Positions 17,778-26,875 of a DNA stretch of 64,000 nucleotides are shown one piece after another. The position numbers were made by a program, and so were the translations under genes. The stretch is taken from the NCBI RefSeq assembly GCF_046025915.1, contig NZ_JAQQFR010000006.1, forward strand, positions 186,001-250,000. Direction: 5' to 3'. Every line of letters starts with the position of its first letter. Within the stretch, counting starts at the first letter, position 1. Origin of the DNA: Herbaspirillum rhizosphaerae_A. GTDB taxonomy: Bacteria > Pseudomonadota > Gammaproteobacteria > Burkholderiales > Burkholderiaceae_D. Below the pieces are notes generated by a model, which worked only from the letters and a program-made list of their open reading frames with translations, was not told the origin of the DNA and did no database searches.

Positions 17778-19013
17778 TCAGGAATTCGCTTGGATGAATT
17801 CGCCGATTTTTGGACAGATCGTTTCACGCCAGCGGCGCCCCGAGAAAATCCCGTAATGGCCACACTTCGGTGCAGTGAAGTGCTGTTTGCGAGATTTTGG
17901 AATCGACGAACACAAGTCTTGCGCCGCCTGCGTCTGGCCAGAGCCGGAGATATCGTCCAGCTCACCTTCGATGGTGAAGAGGGCAACAGACTTGATGTCT
18001 TGCGGGCGCACGGTTTTGCCGTCGATCTCCCATGTGCCTTTCGGCAGGTCAAAGTCCTGGAACACGATCTTGATGGTTTCCAGGTAAAACTCGGCAGGCA
18101 TGTCCAGCACGGCGTTGTACTCGTCGTAGAACTTGCGATGGCTTTCCGCGGACTCGTCGTCGCCGTCGCGCAGATGCATGTAGAAGTCCCAGTGGCTTTC
18201 GGCATGGCGGCGCGGGTTCATGGCGACAAAGCCGGCGTGCTGCAGGAAGCCGGGATAGACCTTGCGGCCAAAGCCGGGGTAGTTCGGCGGCACACTGTAG
18301 ATGACGGTGTTTTCAAACCAGCTGAATGGCTTTTCGGTCGCCAGATCGTTGACGGCGGTCGGCGATTTGCGGGCGTCGATCGGGCCGCCCATCATGGTCA
18401 TGCTCTTGGGCAGCTTGGGATCGTTGGCGCTGGACATCAGTGCAATCGCAGCCAGTACCGGCACGGTCGGCTGACAGACTGAGATCACGTGGACATCCGG
18501 ACCCAGCGTGCGAATAAAGTCTTGTATGTAGTAGACGTAGTCGTGCAGGTGGAAAGAGCCTTTGTCCTGCGGCACCATGCGAGCATCGGTCCAGTCGGTG
18601 ATGTAGACGTCATGGTCAGGGAGCAAGCCGCGTACGGTGTCGCGCAGTAGCGTTGAGTGGTGGCCGGACAGCGGTGCAACGAGCAGAACGGTCGGTTGCT
18701 TCAGTGCGGCCAGTTGCTTGGCGTCCAGATCCTTGCGGAAGTGGATCAGGCGGCAGAATGGTTTTGTTTCAGCAACTTTTTCGATGATCTCGACGGTCTT
18801 GCCGTTGATTTCGGTCGATTCAATCTGGAATTCGGGTTTTTCGTAGTCTTTGCCAAGGCGGTAGAGCAGTTCGTAACCGGCGGCAATGCGTTGTGCGAAG
18901 GGCGTATGCGCGAATGGAGAAACTGGATCAGAGAAGAGTTTTGCTGAAGTTTCCGCCCATTGCATCAGGGGATTGAGAAAGGTGCGATTTAATTCGTGAA
19001 GTTGATAAAGCAT
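17778..19013 (-). CDS. phaZ: Intracellular poly(3-hydroxybutyrate) depolymerase
   Basis: A 411-residue alpha/beta-hydrolase of the short-chain-PHB intracellular depolymerase family (Ralstonia PhaZ1 type). The nucleophile is a cysteine, Cys180 in SVCQPT, rather than the lipase-box serine; Asp353/354 (EGELDDISG) and His386 (CGHYGIFSG) complete the triad. It degrades native PHB granules for carbon re-use. No signal peptide is present, in line with cytosolic action. The phasin gene at 32440-33006 is the other PHB gene in the window. The upstream 340 bases are AT-rich and probably hold its promoter. Confidence 0.93.
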   Translation of the reverse strand: MLYQLHELNRTFLNPLMQWAETSAKLFSDPVSPFAHTPFAQRIAAGYELLYRLGKDYEKPEFQIESTEINGKTVEIIEKVAETKPFCRLIHFRKDLDAKQLAALKQPTVLLVAPLSGHHSTLLRDTVRGLLPDHDVYITDWTDARMVPQDKGSFHLHDYVYYIQDFIRTLGPDVHVISVCQPTVPVLAAIALMSSANDPKLPKSMTMMGGPIDARKSPTAVNDLATEKPFSWFENTVIYSVPPNYPGFGRKVYPGFLQHAGFVAMNPRRHAESHWDFYMHLRDGDDESAESHRKFYDEYNAVLDMPAEFYLETIKIVFQDFDLPKGTWEIDGKTVRPQDIKSVALFTIEGELDDISGSGQTQAAQDLCSSIPKSRKQHFTAPKCGHYGIFSGRRWRETICPKIGEFIQANS

Positions 19014-19288
19014 GGCTAACCTTTACACATATTACGCATGAAGCTGGCTGATATATCCATAACGGCATTGTGTGCCGTTCAGACTACAAAAACTTGCTAT
19101 GTTGCAATGCAATATTTTACCACGGTTCGCCCTTCGCCGTCCTTGCTGGGGCCATGATAAAAACACCAAATGTTGACAAACAATTTTCAGGTTGTTGATT
19201 AAATAAAGACTTTTTATTCAACGATTTATATCGACATTATTGGCATTAGTATGTCTTTTCTCGGGCTATATGGGGAGGGGCATGCAAG
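19014..19288. other. AT-rich upstream region of phaZ
   Basis: Part of a 343-base stretch without a gene. It is markedly AT-rich (for example ATTAAATAAAGACTTTTTAT near 19200) and probably carries the phaZ promoter. No motif that I can assign to a regulator was seen. Confidence 0.5.
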
Positions 19289-19323
19289 AAAAAAGCCCCT
19301 GTCCGGAAGGAGAGGAGCTTTTT
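19289..19323 (-). terminator. Intrinsic terminator after ferredoxin-NADP reductase
   Basis: AAAAAAGCCCCT and AGGAGCTTTTT form an imperfect stem. On the minus strand the hairpin is followed by a T-run and lies 35 bases past the reductase stop. Confidence 0.75.
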
Positions 19324-19357
19324 CTTCAGGCCGACCTGATCCGCAATGTTGCGCAGA

Positions 19358-20440
19358 TCAGTCGAAAACTGGCGTTTCCACGCCGAGGATTTTGTGCAGT
19401 TTCGGCGACGTTGTCGTGTATTGCATGTGGATCTTCTTTTCAGGGAAGATGTACGGCGCCGCGCCGAAGGCTGCCAGTGCAGCTTCGTGGAAGCCCGACA
19501 GGATCAGCTTTTTCTTGCCTGGGTAGGTATTAATGTCGCCAACCGCGAAGATGCCCGGAACGTTGGTTTCGAATTTTTCGGTGTCGACCACTTTCAATTG
19601 TTTGCGCTCAATATCCAGGCCCCATTCAGCGATCGGGCCCAGTTTTGGCGACAAACCGAAGAACACCAGCAGCATGTCCAGCGGCAGGCGGCGGGTCACG
19701 CCATCGGCGCCGGTGACTTTGATCTCGGACAGCTTGCCGTCCTTGGCTTCAAAACCGGTAGCCTGCCCAACCAGGAATTGCATTTCGTACTGTTCGCACA
19801 GTTCCTTCATCTTGGCAACCGATGCAGGCGCCGCGCGGAATTCTTCGCGACGGTGCAGCAGCACGACGGATTCAGCCTTGCCGACGAAGTTCAGTGCCCA
19901 GTCCAGTGCGGAGTCGCCGCCGCCGCAGATGACAATGTTCTTGCCTTCAAACTGTGCAGGATCCTTGACGCGATAGAACAGTTGCGAGCCGTCGAAGGCT
20001 TCGATACCGTCAACCTTCAAGGTGCGAGGCTGGAACGAACCCACGCCGGCTGCGATGAAGATGGTCTTGGTGATGAATTTGGTACCTGCGGATGTTTCCA
20101 GGTCAAAGCGGCCGTCTTCGCGCTTTTGCACGACGGTGACTTCCTGGCCCAGATGGAAAATCGGATCAAACGGCTCGATCTGCTTGAGCAGGTTGTCGGT
20201 CAGTTCCTGGCCGGTGCAGACAGGTACGGCTGGAATGTCGTAGATCGGCTTGTCCGGATACAGTTCGACGCATTGGCCGCCGACATTGGCGAGCGAGTCG
20301 ATAACGTGCGCCTTGATTTCCAGCAAGCCCAGTTCAAATACCTGGAACAGGCCGACAGGGCCTGCGCCGACGATGACGGCATCGGTTTCGATCGGCGTTG
20401 TTTTGCCGGCGTCAGCGGCCGCAATCTTGAAGTTGTCCAT
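19358..20440 (-). CDS. Ferredoxin-NADP(+) reductase, thioredoxin-reductase-like type
   Basis: A 360-residue flavoprotein with an FAD-binding GAGPVGL near residue 25, the GGQCVELYPDK stretch where thioredoxin reductases have their CxxC (absent here), the NADPH-binding ICGGGDSALDW near 170, and the GDINTYPGKKKLILSGFHE C-terminal FAD contact. This is the TrxR-like FNR family that transfers electrons between NADPH and ferredoxin. The 7Fe ferredoxin gene fdxA lies next upstream on the same strand, a plausible partner. A good terminator follows. Confidence 0.93.
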   Translation of the reverse strand: MDNFKIAAADAGKTTPIETDAVIVGAGPVGLFQVFELGLLEIKAHVIDSLANVGGQCVELYPDKPIYDIPAVPVCTGQELTDNLLKQIEPFDPIFHLGQEVTVVQKREDGRFDLETSAGTKFITKTIFIAAGVGSFQPRTLKVDGIEAFDGSQLFYRVKDPAQFEGKNIVICGGGDSALDWALNFVGKAESVVLLHRREEFRAAPASVAKMKELCEQYEMQFLVGQATGFEAKDGKLSEIKVTGADGVTRRLPLDMLLVFFGLSPKLGPIAEWGLDIERKQLKVVDTEKFETNVPGIFAVGDINTYPGKKKLILSGFHEAALAAFGAAPYIFPEKKIHMQYTTTSPKLHKILGVETPVFD

Positions 20441-20583
20441 AAAAAATCCAATTCCCGTTTCAGTTGAGAGGTGTTTCCAGACTCAATTGGCTATCGGCCA
20501 AGGCAGGTTCGCGCGGCATGGTGCTACTGCCTGTGCATTCCCGATCTTGGCTATATGGCTAGAGGTGAAGGCTGTGTTCGTTG

Positions 20584-20626
20584 CAGTCAATTGCTGGTGG
20601 AGGTATCCAGCACCAGCATTTGACTG
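20584..20626 (-). terminator. Long stem-loop downstream of fdxA
   Basis: CAGTCAATTGCTGGTG pairs with CACCAGCATTTGACTG with one mismatch around an 11-base loop, starting 10 bases past the fdxA stop. No T-run follows, so it could act as a terminator or protect the 3' end. Confidence 0.6.
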
Positions 20627-20635
20627 TTGCGGCGC

Positions 20636-20959
20636 TTAGCGTTGCAGGAACTCCAGTTTGTTCTTGGCGTCTTTCCATTCCTCGGCTTCGGCCAGAGGGG
20701 CTTTGGTCTTGGTAATGGAAGGCCAGTTGCGCGCCAGTTGCTCATTGAGCTTGATGAATTCTTGCTGATCGGCCGGGACGTCTTCTTCCGCATAGATCGC
20801 GTTGACCGGGCATTCTGCGACGCAAACGGCGCAGTCGATGCACTCGTCCGGATCAATGGCGAGAAAATTCGGGCCTTCGCGGAAGCAATCAACCGGGCAT
20901 ACATCAACGCAGTCCGTATAACGGCAGCGGATGCAGGAGTCGGTCACAACGTGGGTCAT
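20636..20959 (-). CDS. fdxA: 7Fe ferredoxin FdxA
   Basis: A 107-residue ferredoxin with the N-terminal cluster motifs CIRCRYTDCVDVCPVDC (3Fe-4S/4Fe-4S pattern) and a second CIDCAVCVAECP motif, followed by the charged C-terminal extension typical of Azotobacter-type FdI/FdxA. It is a low-potential electron carrier in the cytosol. The neighbouring ferredoxin-NADP reductase is a likely partner. The ATG at 20959 gives the usual family start MTHVVTDSCI. Confidence 0.95.
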   Translation of the reverse strand: MTHVVTDSCIRCRYTDCVDVCPVDCFREGPNFLAIDPDECIDCAVCVAECPVNAIYAEEDVPADQQEFIKLNEQLARNWPSITKTKAPLAEAEEWKDAKNKLEFLQR

Positions 20960-21269
20960 AACAGTCCTATCTGTAAAATTTCTTTAAAACCGATGTCAAA
21001 CTCAGCCGGATTTAGTGGCAATATGGCGCGCAATGTGTCGCGATTAGGTAGCGATCAATTTGCGTATGTATTGTTGCCGCAGCTTTCGCTGATTGTTGTG
21101 CGTTTTCAGGCAGACTCGGTGCAAATCCGTGACTGAAGCAACAATTCCTAGGTAACCGGCTGGAAAGCCTTGTATTTTAAGGCAATTCAACTTTTCTCAC
21201 AAATGAGGCTTATACAGATTACGTATAAGTAAATATGAAATATTCATTCGTCAAAGGACAGGTTTAAAA

Positions 21270-22511
21270 GTGCACGCCGGACAAACAAAAAGAAAAGTAC
21301 TACTCGGCCGCCTGACCAGCCCGACAAGCCTTGTTGCAGCCTGCCTGTTCATGCTGACGGCAATTGCGCAAGCACAAAATATCCGCATCGGCGAAATCAA
21401 CAGCTACAGCGGTGTGCCGCAATCCAGCCAGTCGTACCATAACGGCGCGGAACTGGCTGTGGCGGAGGTCAACGCTGCGGGCGGCGTGTTGGGGCGCAAT
21501 ATCGAGTTGATTTCGCGTGACGACACTGGGATGCCTGATGAAGCGGTCAAACATGCCGAACAATTGGTCAAGACCGACAAGGTGGACGTGCTGAGCGGCT
21601 CCATGCTGTCGAATGTGGCGCTGGCCGTGTCCCGGGTTGCTGCGTCGGAAAAGAAGCTGTTCCTCGTCGGCGACGCCCTGTCGGATGCGATTACGCTGGA
21701 TAAGGGCAATCGCTACACGTTTCGTTTGCGTCCATCGACCTACATGCAGGCCGCGATGCTCGCCGAAGCCGCCGCCAAGCTGCCGGTTCGCCGCTGGGCC
21801 GTCATTGCGCCCAACTATGAATACGGCCAGAGCGCTGTTTCCAACTTCAAGTTGCTGCTCAAAGAACGCCGTCCCGACGTCGAATTCGTCGCCGAACAAT
21901 GGCCGGCACTGGGCAAGCTGAAGGCTGCCGATGCGGTGAAAGCGTTGCGTCAGGCGCGTCCGGATGCGATTTTCAACGTGACTTTCGGCACAGATCTGCA
22001 GCAATTCGTGGAAGAGGGGAGCCGTCAGGGTTTGTTTGCCTCCAGCACGGTGTACTCGATGTCCGCCGGTGAGGCGCTGGGTGATATGCAGGCGCAATAC
22101 GAGGCGATACGAAACTGGGTCGTGCTGGGCTATCCCACGGATCAGATCGCCACGGCGGAGCACCAGCGCTTTCGCGAAGCCTATCTGAAGCGCTATAACG
22201 AAAAGCCGCATCAGGCTGCCATCTTTGGTTACAGCACCATCATGGCGCTTGTTGGCGGTATCAAGAAGGCCGGTTCGACTGACTCGGACAAACTCGTGAT
22301 TGCCATGCGTGGTCTGAGCATGGACAGCCCGGTCGGCCCTATCGTGTTCCGTAGCCAGGATCAGCAATCCAGCATGGGCGCTTTTGTCGGTACGCTGGGT
22401 TACAAGGATAGTCGTAGTCCGTCGAGCGACTGGCGCTATCTGGACGGTACACGCTACATGCCCGACGAAACCTACGTCAAAGGCCGTCGTCCAGCTTCGG
22501 CAATGCGATAA
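21270..22511 (+). CDS. Periplasmic binding protein, amide/urea/branched-chain amino acid type
   Basis: A 413-residue secreted Peripla_BP_6 protein. It starts with GTG at 21270, with AAAGGA upstream. A signal peptide of about 35 residues ends at AIAQAQ; the mature protein begins NIRIGEINSYSGVPQ, followed by GAELAVAEVNAAGGVLG. The ligand may be an amino acid, amide or aromatic acid; nothing in the neighbourhood decides it. No ABC permease or ATPase genes adjoin, as with the other orphan binding protein at 12821. Confidence 0.87.
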   Translation: MHAGQTKRKVLLGRLTSPTSLVAACLFMLTAIAQAQNIRIGEINSYSGVPQSSQSYHNGAELAVAEVNAAGGVLGRNIELISRDDTGMPDEAVKHAEQLVKTDKVDVLSGSMLSNVALAVSRVAASEKKLFLVGDALSDAITLDKGNRYTFRLRPSTYMQAAMLAEAAAKLPVRRWAVIAPNYEYGQSAVSNFKLLLKERRPDVEFVAEQWPALGKLKAADAVKALRQARPDAIFNVTFGTDLQQFVEEGSRQGLFASSTVYSMSAGEALGDMQAQYEAIRNWVVLGYPTDQIATAEHQRFREAYLKRYNEKPHQAAIFGYSTIMALVGGIKKAGSTDSDKLVIAMRGLSMDSPVGPIVFRSQDQQSSMGAFVGTLGYKDSRSPSSDWRYLDGTRYMPDETYVKGRRPASAMR

Positions 22512-22564
22512 AGGTTGCCGGCATTAGCTGCAGCGAAAGTCTCAATAACGAGGTTCTCGGCTGG

Positions 22565-22578
22565 TGTTGCCGGCAACA
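22565..22578. promoter_or_regulatory. Perfect 14-bp palindrome upstream of pncB
   Basis: TGTTGCCGGCAACA is self-complementary and lies about 140 bases before the pncB start. A related TTGCCGGCA occurs at about 22514. It could be an operator for a NAD-metabolism regulator or part of a transcript-end hairpin of the preceding gene; no assignment is possible. Confidence 0.35.
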
Positions 22579-22716
22579 TCGCGGAATGCTCGTATCGTGC
22601 CTGATGTGCATGAAAATAAACCATGCACACAGGCGGGGCAACTTCTACGCGTTCCAAGGTAAGATAGTGCCCCTTGTATCCTCTATCGCACACATGGTGG
22701 TGCGTCGCCAGGTCCC

Positions 22717-23889
22717 ATGATTATTTCTTCTTTGCTCGATACCGATCTGTATAAATTCACCATGATGCAGGTCGTATTGCATCATTTTCCCGGTGCCCAG
22801 GTCGAATACCGATTCAAATGTCGCAATGACGATGTTGACCTGACACCCTACATCGATGAGATCAAGGCCGAAATCGCCGCGCTATGCCGCTTGCGTTTTC
22901 AGGAGTCGGAACTGGCTTATCTGCGTAGTTTTCGCTTCATCAAAAGCGACTTCGTCGACTTTCTCGATCTCTTCCACCTCAACGAAAAATACATCAGCGT
23001 CACGCCGTCGCCTCTCAACAATGGTGAGATCGACATCCAGGTCAAAGGGCCATGGCTGCACACGATCCTGTTCGAGGTACCGGTGCTGGCGATTGTCAAC
23101 GAAGTGTATTTCCGCGCGACGCAGCGTGCACCCGACTACGAAACCGGTCGTACGCGTCTGCGCGACAAGATTGCGCTGCTGACGGACAACCCTTTGCTCG
23201 AAGGCTGCAAGATCGCTGATTACGGCACGCGTCGTCGCTTCTCGCGCAGCTGGCATGCAGAAGTGATCCTGGCGATGAAAGACAAGATGGGTAGCCATTT
23301 CGCCGGTACCTCCAACGTGCAGTTCGCGATGCAGCATGATCTGACGCCGCTGGGCACCATGGCGCATGAGTATCTCCAAGCCTGCCAGGCCTTGGGGCCG
23401 CGTCTGCGTGATTCTCAGATTTACGGTTTTGAAATGTGGGCGCGCGAGTATCGCGGCGACCTCGGCATCGCCTTGTCGGACGTCTACGGCATGGACGCTT
23501 TCCTGCGTGATTTCGACATGTATTTCTGCAAGCTGTTCGATGGTGCGCGCCACGATTCCGGTGACCCCTTCGAATGGGGTGAGCGCTTGCTGGATCACTA
23601 CAACAACAACCGCGTCGACGCCAAGAGCAAGGTCCTGGTGTTCTCGGACGGCCTCGATTTCGACAAAGTGGTTTCGCTGTATCTGCGCTTCAAGGATCGC
23701 GCGAAAGTGGCATTTGGTGTCGGCACCAATCTGACCAACGACCTCGGCTATACGCCGCTTCAGGTTGTGATGAAAATGGTGCGCTGTAACGGCCAGCCGG
23801 TCGCCAAATTGTCCGACACGCCAGCCAAGAATATGTGCGATGACGAGGCGTATGTGAAGTATTTGCGGCAAGTGTTCGAGATCAAATAA
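22717..23889 (+). CDS. pncB: Nicotinate phosphoribosyltransferase
   Basis: A 390-residue enzyme converting nicotinate and PRPP to nicotinate mononucleotide, with ATP, in NAD salvage. TDLYKFTMMQVVLHHFP near the start, YGTRRRFS around residue 170 and GTSNVQFA...GTMAHEYLQ (containing the phosphorylated-histidine region) are family hallmarks. FSDGLDFDK and GVGTNLTNDLG lie in the PRPP-binding half. The length matches bacterial PncB. It is a stand-alone gene; the ATG at 22717 gives the usual MIISSLLDTDLYKFTM start. Confidence 0.95.
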   Translation: MIISSLLDTDLYKFTMMQVVLHHFPGAQVEYRFKCRNDDVDLTPYIDEIKAEIAALCRLRFQESELAYLRSFRFIKSDFVDFLDLFHLNEKYISVTPSPLNNGEIDIQVKGPWLHTILFEVPVLAIVNEVYFRATQRAPDYETGRTRLRDKIALLTDNPLLEGCKIADYGTRRRFSRSWHAEVILAMKDKMGSHFAGTSNVQFAMQHDLTPLGTMAHEYLQACQALGPRLRDSQIYGFEMWAREYRGDLGIALSDVYGMDAFLRDFDMYFCKLFDGARHDSGDPFEWGERLLDHYNNNRVDAKSKVLVFSDGLDFDKVVSLYLRFKDRAKVAFGVGTNLTNDLGYTPLQVVMKMVRCNGQPVAKLSDTPAKNMCDDEAYVKYLRQVFEIK

Positions 23890-24046
23890 TTGCCTGCATC
23901 AGGCGCAATTTTGCTAGAAACTTGCGCGAGTTGAAATATTTTAAAGCAAGCCGATTCCGGCCATCCGGGCCGGTCTTGCTGGTATAGTGTGCCCTCGATT
24001 GATTCGGATTTCTCGAACGGATTTCCTCGACTCTATAGGGCCAAAA

Positions 24047-25468
24047 TTGCATAAAAAACTCCTCACAACCTCGGCCTCGCTGGCCCTTGCCTTGCTGCTT
24101 CCCAACCTGGCTTTTGCGGCCGATCTTGATGGCAGTACCTTGTCTGCGTTGTGGGGAATTCCCTTCATTGGTCTGCTGTTGTCGATTGCTCTCGGGCCGC
24201 TGTTGTTCGCGCATTTTTGGCATCATCATTTCGGCAAGATCGCCTTGGCGTGGGGTGCGGCATTTTTGCTCCCTTTCGCGCTGGCATTCGGTGGTTACGC
24301 GGCAGTGGCAGGGACGGTACATGCCTTGTTGGCGGAATATATTCCTTTCATCGCCTTGCTGACGGCATTGTTTGTCGTAGCCGGTGGTATCTGCGTGCGC
24401 GGTAATCTGCACGGCACGCCGGCACTCAATACCGGTCTGCTTGCCTTGGGCACCGTGCTGGCCAGTTTCATGGGGACGACGGGCGCATCGATGCTGCTGA
24501 TTCGGCCGCTGATTCGCGCCAACGACAATCGCAAACATGCCGTGCACATCGTCGTCTTCTTCATTTTCCTCGTAGCCAACGCGGGCGGTTCCTTGACGCC
24601 GCTGGGCGATCCGCCGCTGTTCCTCGGTTTTTTGAAGGGCGTGGATTTCTTCTGGACCATGCAGCACATTTTTCCGGAGACGCTGTTCGTCTGCATCTCC
24701 TTGCTGGTGATCTTTTATCTTCTGGATCGGCATTACTATCTGAACAAGGAAGAAGAGCTGCCGCCGGCGCTCGATCCGACGCCGGATTCGCGGATCCGTT
24801 TCGAAGGAAAGATCAATTTCGTCTTGCTGCTGGTGGTCATCGGCCTGGTTCTCATGAGTGGTTTCTGGAAGTCGGGTGTGGAGTTCTCCATCATGGGGAC
24901 GCCCGTCGAATTGCAGAATATTTTGCGCGATATAGCTTTGGTTGCGGTGATATTGATTTCGCTGTGGGCGACGCCGAAATCGGCGCGAGAAGGAAATGAC
25001 TTTGCCTGGGGACCGATTGCCGAAGTGGCGAAATTGTTTGCTGGCATTTTCATTACCATCATTCCCGTCATTGCCATGCTTAAAGCGGGGGAGGCGGGTG
25101 CCTTTGGCGCAGTCGTGCGTGCCGTGACGGGGGCTGATGGTCAGCCTGTCAACGCAATGTACTTCTGGATTACCGGTCTGTTGTCGTCTTTCCTCGATAA
25201 TGCCCCGACTTATCTGGTCTTTTTCAATACGGCCTCAGGCGACGCCAAAACCTTGATGACGACGCTTTCGTCGACCTTGGCGGCGATCTCGGCCGGCGCG
25301 GTGTTCATGGGTGCCAACAGCTATATCGGCAATGCGCCCAACATGATGGTCAAGGCCATTGCCGAAGATCGCGGCATCAAGATGCCATCGTTCTTCGGCT
25401 ACATGGTGTGGTCGCTGGCAATCCTGATGCCGCTGTTCATTGTGATGACCTTCATCTTCTTTGTTTAA
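24047..25468 (+). CDS. IT-superfamily sodium:proton antiporter / citrate-type carrier (CitMHS_2-like)
   Basis: About 473 residues, almost entirely membrane segments. I start it at TTG 24047 (HKKLLTTSASLALALLLPNL follows), which gives a signal-like first segment and has AGGG upstream; an ATG-less extension to 23987 is possible. Motifs include MGTTGASMLLIRPLIRAN and NAGGSLTPLGDPPLFLGFL, typical of the NhaD/ArsB/CitMHS transporter group, and SSFLDNAPTYLVFFN in the second half, which mirrors the first as expected for an inverted repeat fold. Substrate (Na+/H+ or a carboxylate) cannot be decided. Confidence 0.82.
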   Translation: MHKKLLTTSASLALALLLPNLAFAADLDGSTLSALWGIPFIGLLLSIALGPLLFAHFWHHHFGKIALAWGAAFLLPFALAFGGYAAVAGTVHALLAEYIPFIALLTALFVVAGGICVRGNLHGTPALNTGLLALGTVLASFMGTTGASMLLIRPLIRANDNRKHAVHIVVFFIFLVANAGGSLTPLGDPPLFLGFLKGVDFFWTMQHIFPETLFVCISLLVIFYLLDRHYYLNKEEELPPALDPTPDSRIRFEGKINFVLLLVVIGLVLMSGFWKSGVEFSIMGTPVELQNILRDIALVAVILISLWATPKSAREGNDFAWGPIAEVAKLFAGIFITIIPVIAMLKAGEAGAFGAVVRAVTGADGQPVNAMYFWITGLLSSFLDNAPTYLVFFNTASGDAKTLMTTLSSTLAAISAGAVFMGANSYIGNAPNMMVKAIAEDRGIKMPSFFGYMVWSLAILMPLFIVMTFIFFV

Positions 25469-25486
25469 CGATAAAAAGAGACAAGC

Positions 25487-26470
25487 ATGAAACCTAAGAT
25501 TTTTGTAGCCCGCGCAGTGTTTCCTGAAGTGCTGGAGCGCTTGGCGCAACATTTCGACGTCGAATCGAATCAGGAAGATCGCATCTTCACCGCCGATGAG
25601 TTAATGGAAAAAGTGCGCGGAAAAGACGGCCTGTTTTCCACGCCCAGCGAGCCGGTAACGGCGGCCTTGTTCGCCGCCAATCCGCAATTGAAAGCGGTCT
25701 GCAATATGGCCGTCGGCTACAACAATATCGATGTTGCTGCGGCTACGCAGGCAGGTGTGCAAGCCACTAATACACCAGACGTACTCAACGAAACCACCGC
25801 TGATTTTGGCTGGGCCTTGTTGATGGCGACGGCGCGCCGAGTGACTGAATCCGAACACTGGCTGCGGGCCGGCCATTGGAAAAAATGGAGCTACGACAGC
25901 TTCACCGGCCCTGATGTGCATGGCTCGACGCTGGGCATCATCGGCATGGGACGTATTGGTCAGGCGATTGCCCGCCGCTCGATGGGTTTCGACATGAACG
26001 TGATTTATCACAACCGCTCACAGCTGTCGCCGGAACTGGAAGCTCGCGCCAACAAGGCTCGTTATGTCGGCAAGGAAGAATTGCTGAGTACGGCTGATCA
26101 CGTGATCCTCGTGTTGCCGTATTCGAAAGAATCGCATCACACCATCAAGGCTGCCGATATTGCATTGATGAAGCCGCAGGCGACGCTGATCAATCTGGCG
26201 CGTGGCGGCATTGTTGACGATGCGGCCCTGATTACGGCGTTACGCGACAAGAAGATTGCCGCAGCCGGACTGGACGTATTTGAAAACGAACCTGCTTTCA
26301 ATCCGGGTTTCCTCGGTCTGTCGAACGTGGTGCTGACGCCGCATATCGCCAGCGCCTCGACGCCAACCCGGCTGGCGATGGCCAATTGTGCGGCGGATAA
26401 TCTGATCGCCGCCTTGTCGGGCAAGACACCGCCCAATCTGCTGAATCGCGATGTTCAGCCGAAACGTTGA
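25487..26470 (+). CDS. D-2-hydroxyacid dehydrogenase (glyoxylate/hydroxypyruvate/gluconate reductase type)
   Basis: A 327-residue NAD(P)-dependent dehydrogenase. The Rossmann motif GIIGMGRIGQAIARR lies near residue 150, catalytic Arg in NLARGGIVDD, Glu in FENEPAFNPG and His in LTPHIASAS. This composition fits the GhrB/GyaR group reducing glyoxylate, hydroxypyruvate or 2-ketogluconate. AAAGAGA lies before the ATG, and it is only 18 bases after the antiporter gene, so the two may be co-transcribed. A strong terminator follows. Confidence 0.92.
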   Translation: MKPKIFVARAVFPEVLERLAQHFDVESNQEDRIFTADELMEKVRGKDGLFSTPSEPVTAALFAANPQLKAVCNMAVGYNNIDVAAATQAGVQATNTPDVLNETTADFGWALLMATARRVTESEHWLRAGHWKKWSYDSFTGPDVHGSTLGIIGMGRIGQAIARRSMGFDMNVIYHNRSQLSPELEARANKARYVGKEELLSTADHVILVLPYSKESHHTIKAADIALMKPQATLINLARGGIVDDAALITALRDKKIAAAGLDVFENEPAFNPGFLGLSNVVLTPHIASASTPTRLAMANCAADNLIAALSGKTPPNLLNRDVQPKR

Positions 26471-26502
26471 TTTGTGTCGATTGATGTTGCTGTTTGATCA
26501 AT

Positions 26503-26528
26503 AAAAAACCCGCCGAGGCGGGTTTTTT
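26503..26528 (+). terminator. Intrinsic terminator
   Basis: AAAAAACCCGCC and GGCGGGTTTTTT pair around GA. It ends the hydroxyacid dehydrogenase transcript and may also serve the convergent gene at 26584. Confidence 0.93.
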
Positions 26529-26583
26529 ATTGTGCTTCTCCTGAATAGGTTGAAACCGGAAGGGCTGCATTCAGCCCCTGAGT

Positions 26584-26838
26584 TCAACCCTTCAGGTCAG
26601 CGATCAGGTCGATGTATTGCTGTTGCGCTTCTTCTTGCGGCAGACCCTTGATGGCGGCCCATGCATCCCACTTGGCGCGCGCCACAAAATCCGTCATGCC
26701 TGGACGTTCACCTTGCACATCGCCGCTGCTGCCTTGTTTGTACAGACCGTACATCTTCAGTAGCGTCATGTTGTCAGGGCGTTCCGACAGGTTCTTGGAT
26801 TCCGCTACTGTTTGCTCAAATTGTTCCTGCAGACTCAT
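26584..26838 (-). CDS. Acyl-CoA-binding protein
   Basis: An 84-residue four-helix ACBP. The start is the ATG at 26838 (MSLQEQFEQ) with GAAGGAG upstream; an upstream ATG adds only KEKT. Family motifs are LLKMYGLYKQGSSGDV, RPGMTDFVARAKWDAW and YIDLIADLK, with the lysine and tyrosine residues that hold the CoA 3'-phosphate. It buffers long-chain acyl-CoA in the cytosol. ACBP genes are common in eukaryotes and patchy in bacteria, with beta-proteobacteria among the carriers. It lies 38 bases downstream of the FKBP gene on the same strand. Confidence 0.93.
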   Translation of the reverse strand: MSLQEQFEQTVAESKNLSERPDNMTLLKMYGLYKQGSSGDVQGERPGMTDFVARAKWDAWAAIKGLPQEEAQQQYIDLIADLKG

Positions 26839-26875
26839 CGTCTTCTCCTTCAATAGGGAATAAGGCTAAACGGCC

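Noticed and set aside
19346..20467. A 373-codon plus-strand frame over the ferredoxin-NADP reductase gene
   Set aside because: It is a shadow of a well-supported enzyme on the other strand.
21100..21180. A possible cobalamin-riboswitch-like word (GGTGCAAATCC) ahead of the binding protein at 21270
   Set aside because: The other conserved parts, including the B12-box stem, are absent and no cobalamin gene is downstream.
24047..25468. Calling the antiporter at 24047 a citrate carrier
   Set aside because: The IT-superfamily motifs do not separate citrate, arsenite and Na+/H+ transport, and no neighbouring gene decides it.
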